Shown in pieces: positions 55,886 to 64,000 of a DNA stretch of 64,000 nt; the first letter of the stretch is position 1; each line of letters opens with the position of its first letter. The stretch is from Diatrype stigma. Lineage: Eukaryota; Ascomycota; Sordariomycetes; Xylariales; Diatrypaceae. The stretch lies in assembly GCA_022225965.2 (NCBI GenBank), contig JAKJXP020000101.1, positions 1-64,000 on the forward strand, given 5' to 3'. Made by a program: the position numbers and the translations under genes. The notes below the pieces were generated by a model. It saw nothing but the letters and a program-made list of their open reading frames with translations, was not told the DNA's origin and did no database searches.

Positions 55886-57450
55886 ATGACGTCGAAAGGA
55901 GAACCCTTTCCTGCGCTCAGCACCTCGGCCGACCAGCTGCACTCGGCGAACAATGAGGGAGCGGCGCGCCGCCGCCGGAAGTCGAGCGGGCTCGGCGGCG
56001 AGATTCGTGCCGGCGATACGGGCGCCCCGAGCCTGCACGCCAGCCTAGCTCATCTGCAGCAGAGCGCCTCTTCGTCCTCATCCTCTTCTTCCTCGAACGG
56101 CAATGCGCCCGGCGGCAGCAAGAAGGGCTCCAAGCGCCGCAAGGCGCGCTCGCTCCTGCGCCGCTGCAAGCACTTCGCCATCCGGCACACGTGGGTGATC
56201 CCGCTGGCGATCCTGGCCGTCTTCGGCGCGCTGTACGCGGCCAACCCGACCGACTCGAACCCGGTGCGGCGCTTCATCTTCCTGTCGTACCGGCTGACGG
56301 CCGACGACCCCCTGCTGGTCGCGGCCGGCCTCGGGGCCGACGCGCCGCCGCAGTACGGCAAGGGCCTGTGGGACATCGCGTTCGTGTCCTTCTACACGGT
56401 GGTGCTGTCGTTCACGCGCGAGTTTGTGATGCAGGAGTTCCTGCGCCCCCTGGCGCGGTTCTGCGGGCTCCGGTCCCGCGGCAAGCAGGCCCGCTTCATG
56501 GAGCAGATGTACACGGCGCTGTACTTCGGCGTGCTGGGCCCCGCCGGCGTCTTCGTCATGAGCCGCACCCCCGTCTGGTACTTCCACACCGCCGGCATGT
56601 ACGCCGGCTTCCCCCACCGCACCCACGAGGCCTACTTCAAGTTCTATTACCTGTTCCAGGCCGCCTACTGGGCCCAGCAGGCCATCGTCCTGATGCTCGG
56701 CATGGAGAAGCCCCGCAAGGACTTCAAGGAGCTCGTCGCCCACCATATCGTCAGCTTGGCGCTCATTGGCCTCAGCTATCGCTTCCACTTCACCTATATG
56801 GGCCTGGCTGTGTACATCACCCACGACATTAGCGACTTCTTCCTGGCTGTAAGTTTTTTTCTTTTCTTTTTCGTACTCGGACAAAAATTCCACATGTGCC
56901 CACTTGCTTGCCTACTTGAATCGCCGTGCTACATTTGCTAACGAAACTTCTCTTCTTCCTATCCGTACCGGAACAGACCTCCAAGACGCTCAACTACCTC
57001 GACAGCGTCCTAGTGGAGCCCTGGTTCGTCCTCTTCATGGGCATGTGGATCTACCTGCGGCACTACCTGAACCTGCGCATCATCTTCTCGCTCTTCACCG
57101 AGTTCAAGACGGTGGGGCCCTACGAGCTCAACTGGGAGACCCAGCAGTACAAGTGCTCGCTGTCCTTCTACATCACGCTGTCCCTGCTCGCGTCCCTCCA
57201 GGCCCTCAACCTCTTCTGGCTCTTCTTCATCATCCGCATCGCCTACCGCCTCGTCGTCTACAACCAGGCCGAGGACGACCGCTCCGAGGCCGACGAGTCC
57301 GAGATCGAGGAGCGCGAACGCGAGCTCCTGAAGGAGAAGGAGGAGGAGCAGAAGTCTCTCCCCGCTGCTACCGCCGCTTCGGAGGACGCAGCAGGCGCGC
57401 GAGCTAACGGGGGCGCGAAGGCCTCCACGAAGAAGAAGGCCGCCCGTTGA
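55886..57450 (+). CDS. LAG1: Ceramide synthase (LAG1/LAC1 family, TLC domain)
   Basis: Exons 55886-56848 and 56977-57450, with a 128-bp intron, give 478 residues. After a Ser-rich cytosolic N-terminus and a first membrane segment (WVIPLAILAVFGALYAA) comes a TLC domain. Its Lag motif lies at about residues 280-321 with the paired histidines H286-H287 (ELVAHHIVSLALIGLSY) and DISDFF. The motif ends exactly at the intron, and exon 2 continues with SKTLNYL. The enzyme N-acylates dihydrosphingosine or phytosphingosine with acyl-CoA in the ER. The C-terminus has an acidic helical stretch (SEIEERERELLKEKEEEQK) and a lysine-rich end, common in fungal ceramide synthases. The start at 55886 is the first ATG; upstream codons have no ATG. 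Confidence 0.95.
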
Positions 57451-60400
57451 AAGCGCAGCTATAGTTGTGCGCTGGGTACGTCGCCCAGTGGGTCATCTCC
57501 GAAAGCCAGCTCCCTCTATCTATAATACGGACAACATGGATGGCCACAAAATTTCGACTGCCTGTCATACGAGGCTGTGCTCTTCAAGCGTTGCCGCGAG
57601 TACGCGGTCCCAGTAACAGAACCAACAGAGAACGAGAACGAAACGAAATCTTGAGATAACGAAGTGCATATGTGTATATAATGGGGGTGGTGTAGGGGAA
57701 TGGATATACGTCCGTTCATGAACGACATGGGGGAAGGGGATATTGATGAGGAACAGAAACGGGAAAGGGGGAAGGGAGGGGAAGGGAAGGGAAGAGAAGA
57801 GAAGAGAACCCAAGACTTGATAGGTTTTGGAAGGGCCAGCCAGTCAACCGACCAGACTAGACGATGACAGCATATAATTACTCAGGTACTTACGTACGGT
57901 GCATGGATGGTAAATCACCCCGGCGTCAGGTCAGGCTTCACAAAAACTGTATTGTTAATTCTTGTTTTTGTTTTCCCATCTCTTTCGGTATCATCACGGC
58001 CAGGACCTGATATAGTCGAGTTGCGCAACGTGGAAATAAAGTAATGTTGAATGCCCACCCAACAACCCCTGATTTGTTATTGGTTCGTCGGTGCTCATGA
58101 CCTGTATTGTTGCAAAGCCTTTGCTGATATGAATTGTTCATCTGTCACCCTCTTCCCTTCTTCCAAGCCGTTGGTGGTATACCACTTACATAGTACATTC
58201 ACTACTTGATACCTACCTACCTGCCCCTTGGGGTAGGTAACGGGCGTGAGTCAAGTTGAAATGTAAACAACCTAGCCCAGCTCACGCAGAGAAGATCGAT
58301 GCCCAACAGAATCACACAGCACTGGGGGTGGGATGGGCTCATGAACCCACCCCTATTGCGCAGCCATCTTCCGGCCGTGCCGTGACGTGACATGATGCTG
58401 GTGGTCACGCATATATTGGATATATCAGCGGTTCTTTGTCAGCGCTGGCTAATTAGCTAACTAGCAAAGCTATTCAGTGTCACTAACTACACCCGCACTA
58501 CTGGAGAGAAGTCGAGGCTTCCGCACTGGATGTGTTATGGTGTTTGATCCATCTTTTGATGTTTTTCGTTAACACCTTCCCAAGAATCTCCGACTTGACG
58601 CTGTCGGCCCAGAAAATCGATACGGCTTTCTGTTTCGAGTCTTGGCTGTAGTTCGAATGGCCAACCAACCCCCCATCGTTCACTCAACTCGTTATGATCT
58701 GATCTTCGTCTGTCCTTCGGGCTGAACACGTAGGTTTAATTTAGTTTAGCCTTGTATATCTAAGTTGCTGAGTGGGATAGTTGGGGAAAGGGGAAGGGGG
58801 TGGGGGTAGGTATCTTGCCGTCTGATGGCGTAGTTGCCCCAAAAATGACTAGGACATGTGGATGATTGGTAAGTTCGAGGCCATCCATCCTATCCGTAGC
58901 CTGCTCACCGCCCCCTTGCTCTTTGGCTAGATTAAGAGTCACTGTCGTAGCTAGATACTGCCGACGTGTCTACATATAGCAATCAACAGGAGTCCCATGC
59001 AGGAAAGGGGGGAAGAAAAGAAAGAACCCTCCGAAAATCCCCGAAGAACAGAATATCAGACCCACAGGACGGGCCCCGAGACGATATAGATGAATGACGA
59101 CTATAGATCCGTGAAAAGCGAGTGTGAGGAAGATGCCGTCAGCGTCATGGTGGACCTATACCACTACCACTAAGCCACTATGCTCCCAAAAGAGATGCAG
59201 AATTCCAAGTCACACTGGAAACCCCTATACAGATGCCAAGACCACGGCAGTCAGAGAGAAACATCTCCTTGCTACCTACAGCTCAAAGGGTTGTAATCCA
59301 GTAACTAGATCTTATAGGTACCGATAAGAGGTGTGGTTCCAAGGTGTTAATAAGGTGGCAGGTAAAACTCGCAGTTGAGTAACTAACTAGACTAGTGCCT
59401 AGCAAGAGAAGACGGAGAGAGAAAGACAGACAGAGATGCTTTCCTTCTCGCGAACCAAACCAGACGTGATGGTTTCTGAAGCGAGCCACTCATCATGACA
59501 TATTTTGTCGATAGGGCTGGTTGTCTGGGCCGCTGCCATAGTTTGTCAGTTATCATCGAACGATTGGTCATTGACTTACCCTTGGTTGTCACCACAATGT
59601 CAAAAAAACAATAATAAACAAAAACAAACGTGAGCCTAAAGATAGTTGAGGATTGTCGCCAACCGGCAGGTTCCGGTAGAGAAAGCCCGGGTTCTTTTTA
59701 TGGGGGGAGGGGGCCCTAAGCATATCATATACGAGAGGATGAGGCGTATGACCTACCGAAGCAAAAGAACGGTTCGTCACGCTTTCGTACGGTGGTTTTC
59801 AATAAAAGGGGGTAGACAGGACTAGCTATGTAGGTGACGGAGTGCCTGACTGATGATCTGACAAATCATGCCCGTAGGGTCCAAATCGCATCGGCCCCAG
59901 AACCTCTGCCACGTGGACCTCTCCTTCTCCTGCCCCTTGTCTCTCCCTGTCTCTGCCTCTGTCTCTCCTTGTTCCTCTTTCTATGTAAGTATGTACATTA
60001 CATGCGTATGTAGATTCGCCCTCCTAAGACCACCCAGTCCCCCGCGGAGAAAGTCCCATGCGTCGGCTGACTCCTGCCGGTCGACCGCAAGCGGACCGGG
60101 CGGCTCTAGCTACCGAACGAAAAGCTTACCTATTCGCTCGGAGGTTCGGAGAGCAACTCCCCCCGAACAGGAACGCCAGCCCGCGCCGGGCCGGCCCGAG
60201 TCCCGGGCGCAGACGCAGGAGCAGGGCAGGGTAGGGTGTGCATGTAACAAACAGTTTTTGTTTCCACCCGGTCCCTGGAGACCACTTTATTATGATGTAT
60301 GCATGGATCCCGTGAAGACCCTTGACTAGGTATGGAGGACCCTGAAGAGGAAGAAAAAAAGCAAAAAAAGAGCCAGCAGGCATCCCCATCCTCCGCATGC

Positions 60401-62077
60401 CAGGTGGGTAGGTATGATGTACGGAAACGATACATAAGTAAGCATATATGTACGTGGACTACCGCATGTAGGCATTAGAACCGCAGAGCAAAACCCCACT
60501 GGGAAGGACCCTTGAGAGCAAGGCCCCCTGGTATGGCACTCTCACTCGTGGTAAGGTACCTATGTATGCAGGTAGCACCTATGTAACTATCATGTCATCG
60601 AATTGAGAGTCCGATGTTTCCCATTCGAGAAAGAACCTAACGTATCTAGCAACCGAAAAAGGCGTGACTTCCGGGAACGGGAAGATCGGTTCGAAACGGA
60701 CGGAATCCTAGCCCAACCAGACAACCCAGACGTGCAAGGATGGTTAATTGGTGGAAGGTAAGAAAGCGGCCAGATTCCGAAGAAGAGCTATAGGGCCCCA
60801 AGCGTGACATATGTATGGATGTTGTCGGATTTTGGCCGGCAGGCCAGCAAGTGTTTCGTCTGACTGGACCGACTGACTGACTGAAAGACAAACAAGGGGC
60901 GTTTACCTGCTCCATCCGTCTCTTGTTATCATCGTCGGGACTTTCCCATAGCTACCCATACATAGAAAGATCAACGATAACCGATGGAAGCTTCGGAATT
61001 TACTTCCGAATCTTACTCATGATAGGTATGACATAGCGTAGACGGAAACAGTTGGTGTGGTGTGCCAACAGGCAATAATTCATACATATGCATCACCGGG
61101 GGGTTGCCCCCGACTTCAGACAGCCAGCCAGCCCACCTAACTGGAGTGATTCGCTTGCTGTATAGATAGATAGATAAAGGGGTTGGTTGGCATGACATGA
61201 TGTGCCATTACCTACTTACCTATGTGGGTAGGTAAGTAGGTAGGTAGGTAGGTAGGCATGATATGACACCTCTTCCCAAGAAGTATCAAGAAAGAAAGGG
61301 GTAGTTCAGGGAAAATAAAATAAAATAGAAGAAAAAAGCAAGACAAGACAATATTAACAAAAAACCATAATGTCCATTGCGGGACCGTTGCAGAGCTGCC
61401 CTTCTGGCTCAAGCAAGCTAAGCCGCCTCTTGTGTAATAACATGTGTCTATCAAAGCCATTCATTCGAAAATACAACCACAGTTTCTCATTACGTCATCG
61501 TCATCATCTTCGTTAAGGTGAACGCGACAAAAACAAAAGCCACCCCGCCCGCGTAACACACAACGCAACACAACGCAACTGACAGTTCCGAACCAGTCCA
61601 AGCGTACCTGTTACCTGTGACCTGTAGTAGAGGTTGAATTAGTGGCAGTGGCAGTTGGCTCTCCTCTCCCCTTCCTCCCCCTTTCCTTCTCCCCCTGTTA
61701 GAACCCCCCCTTCCTTTCCCGTGCCCCGTTTTCCAGAAGTCCGTTTGTGTAAAGGTGGTTCACACTTCCCCGAAGTTTTATGATATTAATGAGACATGGA
61801 AACACGCAGCTTCTTTGGTATCGTCCGCAACACATTCAGAACAAAACAAGTGTAAATGCTAAGCCTCCCAGGGAGCTGAGCTTCCGGACGTAGAGAGTCT
61901 TCGTTTTTCCCTCGGTCCCTCGCCCCCAAAAACGCCGATGTAATGCATTAAAACTAAGTCGTATATATGAAGAGCACGTGGCAGGAGAAGAGCGCCAGCC
62001 AGCCTGATAACCGGGTTGGGCGGCGATACTGGTTCGCCAAGTCATCGGCTGGGTGGATTGCTCGAGAACGTAGATGG
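57451..62077. other. 4.6-kb convergent gene-poor region
   Basis: It lies between the 3' ends of LAG1 (+) and the ABC transporter (-). No supported protein gene or RNA gene is seen. It contains GGGAAGGGAAG purine runs at about 57765-57810, TACCTACCTACCTGCC with an imperfect inverted copy at about 58209-58237, and a hairpin-forming GGTA block at 61209-61257. The open frames present are short, repetitive or without recognisable features. Confidence 0.5.
61209..61257. repeat. GGTA/TACC inverted repeat and (GTAG)n tract
   Basis: Arms of 14 bp (61209-61222 and 61229-61242) are perfectly complementary around a 6-nt loop. They are followed by more GTAG units to about 61257. Confidence 0.88.
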
Positions 62078-64000
62078 TTATTCATCGCGCCGTGAAGGCA
62101 CGGCGTCGCAAGACTCGTCGGAAGAGCTGCTGGAGTCTTCGTGGACCACGGATTTGCTCGAGTCAAGTTCGGCGTGAGGGATATTAGCCTTGCGCATTAA
62201 CTTCTCGGCCTTGCGTTTGAGAGCCTTGTAATCTTCAGCTGCCTTCTCTGCCTTTGCCTGTCTATTCCACATTTCGGCGTATAGGCCGTTTTCGGCGAGT
62301 AACTCTTCGTGCGTTCCCTTCTCGGCAATGGATCCATTTTTCAGGACCAATATTTGATCAGCGTGCGTGATAGTGGATAGCCGATGTCTAAAATTCTGTT
62401 AGCCTAATGACAGGGGGGTCAGGGTTGGCTGAGAGCCTGAGGCGAGAGAAAACTCACGCGATCACCATCAGCGTGTGGCCCACGCCAATTTTCGTAAGTC
62501 GTGACTGGATGGCTTGTTCGGTTTGACTGTCCAGGGCAGACGTGGCTTCGTCCAGCATGATGATTTTCGGGTTTTTGAGTAGCGTCCGGGCAATCGCAAC
62601 GCGCTGTTTCTCACCGCCACTCAGGCGGAGACCGCGCTCACCGACCTTAGTGCTGTAGCCATCGGGGAAAGACATGATCCGATCGTGGATACTGGCTGCT
62701 TGGCAAGCAGCGATGATGTCTTTTTCTGTCGCGTTCTGATTCGCGTACCGCAAGTTGTACATGAGGGTATCATTGAACAAAATCGTATCTTGTGGCACTA
62801 CTCCTATGAAGCGCCGAATCGAGTCGATCGTAACGTCCTTGACATCCTGGCCATCTACCCTTATGTGGCCCTCTTGGCAGTTGTAATAGCGGTACATCAG
62901 ACGGAAGAGCGTTGATTTGCCTCCGCCTGATTCACCTACCAGAGCAGTGGTGGTTCCCGGCTCGCAAGTGAAGGTGAGGTCTCTCAAAGCCGGCTTTCGG
63001 GGGTCGTATGCGAATCCAACCTTAGAGAATTCGACGCGGCCCTCGCAAGTGGTCGCCGGTGTTGCGCCCACCCGATCTTTCACGCTGGGTTGCTGCTTGA
63101 ACAGCTCTAAAAGACGCTCTCCGGAGATCATGGCCTGCTGTACAGTGCGGTAGAACGTGCCGAAGAAATTGAGGGGTCCCTGGAGCTGTCCGAGGTAGGT
63201 GATCAGCATCACAAAGTCGCCCACGCTTCGCTGGCCTTGTGTAACCTGATATGCACCAAACATCATAGCAACAAGCATTCCGATCATGAAAGTCATGGAC
63301 TGGCAGACGTTCATCACGTTGATGCTAAGGGTAACTTTGGCCTCGGCGTCCTGGAAACTCTGAACAGCTGCTCGGTAGCGTTGTGCCTCCCAGTCCTCGG
63401 CGTTGAAATATTTCACAGTCTCGTATGATATGATCGAGTCGTTTTTCACCGCTTCCTCTTCGCGATCAAGGTTGGACATTAAACGTCTCTGGTCGGCGGT
63501 CTTTGTAGCCATCCGAATCGTGAGGTAGAGATAGTAGAACGTAATGCCACTAACGATGACAGCATAGACGGCGTCGAACTTGATATAGAAGTAGTTGATG
63601 GCAATGAATAGATCGACAATGATGGGAAAGACCTGGAAAGTGATCTGTTCTAGGAATGAGTTGACTGCAGACCCCTTGTTAAGAGCCGACAAGACCTCCC
63701 CAGTCCGTTTGCCAAGGTGGAAATCGAGGCTCAGAGAATGGACATGTTCGAACGCCGAAGTCATCAATGCTCGGTACGTGTGCTGCGAAACGGGAATCCA
63801 CAAGATAGACCTCAGGGAGCCTAATACTCCGGACGGTCCCTGCAGCAACTTGTACATTATTAGTAGTCCCAGGGAACCCCAAGGCATCTGTCGTCTTCCG
63901 CTATCGTCTATCATGTTGTCCCCAGATAGCTCATTGGTCAAAGCTCCAATCTGCAAGGGGACCATGATGTTCACCCATCGTTGAAGGCAAAGCAGTACGA
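62078..64000 (-). CDS. Half-size ABC transporter of HMT1/ABCB6 type, 5' end beyond window
   Basis: The exon from 64000 (edge) to 62458 and the last exon 62387-62078, with a 70-bp intron, encode the C-terminal 616 residues. The visible part begins inside the transmembrane domain ([18 protein letters not shown]). It contains the intracellular-loop block [19 protein letters not shown] typical of the ATM1/HMT1/ABCB6 branch, then a complete nucleotide-binding domain: Walker [11 protein letters not shown]-loop VVPQD, signature LSGGEKQR, Walker B KIIMLDEA. The H-loop AHRLST is restored across the intron. HMT1-type pumps sit in vacuolar membranes and move phytochelatin- or glutathione-bound metals. 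The alternative is a mitochondrial ATM1-type exporter; the missing N-terminus (extra membrane domain or targeting peptide) would decide. The C-terminal tail is Lys/Ser-rich. Confidence 0.9.

Noticed and set aside
56078..56893. 271-residue open frame antisense to LAG1
   Set aside because: Shadow of the GC-rich TLC-domain codons; no features of its own.
59868..60329. 153-residue plus-strand open frame in the 4.6-kb gap
   Set aside because: Driven by CTCTCC/CTGTCTC repeats; no plausible fold, motif or splice pattern.

Overview
The window is nuclear DNA of a filamentous ascomycete (Pezizomycotina, most likely a Sordariomycete). The evidence is short GT-AG introns of about 45-160 bp with CTAAC-like branch points, fungal-only families (PalH, Zn2Cys6 regulators, GH76, a 2EXR protein, NLP), and GC-rich coding sequence between AT-richer spacers full of GGTA/TACC microsatellites. 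Genes are monocistronic and lie on both strands. All exon boundaries were chosen by hand from splice signals, reading phase and family similarity.

Left part (1-20.6 kb): dynactin p62 (+) converges on ribosomal protein eS7 (-), whose promoter holds three adjacent minisatellites. A single-pass membrane protein (-) with a duplicated cysteine module follows. Then come a small DUF7704-like membrane protein (+), a zinc alcohol dehydrogenase of the cinnamyl/ADH6 type (+), an F-box/WD40 substrate receptor (+), a 2EXR-family gene with a premature stop (+), and a secreted GH76 mannanase-like enzyme (-).

Middle part (20.6-48.8 kb): a C2H2 regulator (-) with an unresolved, coding-like upstream region; a seven-exon Zn2Cys6 regulator (-) whose zinc cluster is split by two introns around a 42-bp exon; a four-exon conserved fungal protein (+); a second Zn2Cys6 regulator (+) with a central zinc cluster; a secreted necrosis-inducing NLP (+); and two conserved membrane-associated proteins (+).

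Right part (48.8-64 kb): a 0.45-kb AT-rich element with 55-bp terminal inverted repeats and RIP-like mutations, the ambient-pH sensor PalH (+), ceramide synthase LAG1 (+), and a half-size ABC transporter of the HMT1/ABCB6 type (-) that runs off the right edge. LAG1 and the transporter converge across 4.6 kb with no recognisable gene.

The genes do not form an evident biosynthetic cluster. They are mostly housekeeping or signalling functions (dynein motor, ribosome, pH sensing, sphingolipid synthesis) mixed with three regulators and two secreted proteins (GH76, NLP) that fit a plant-associated or saprotrophic life. I recognised no tRNA, rRNA, CRISPR array or intact transposase gene.
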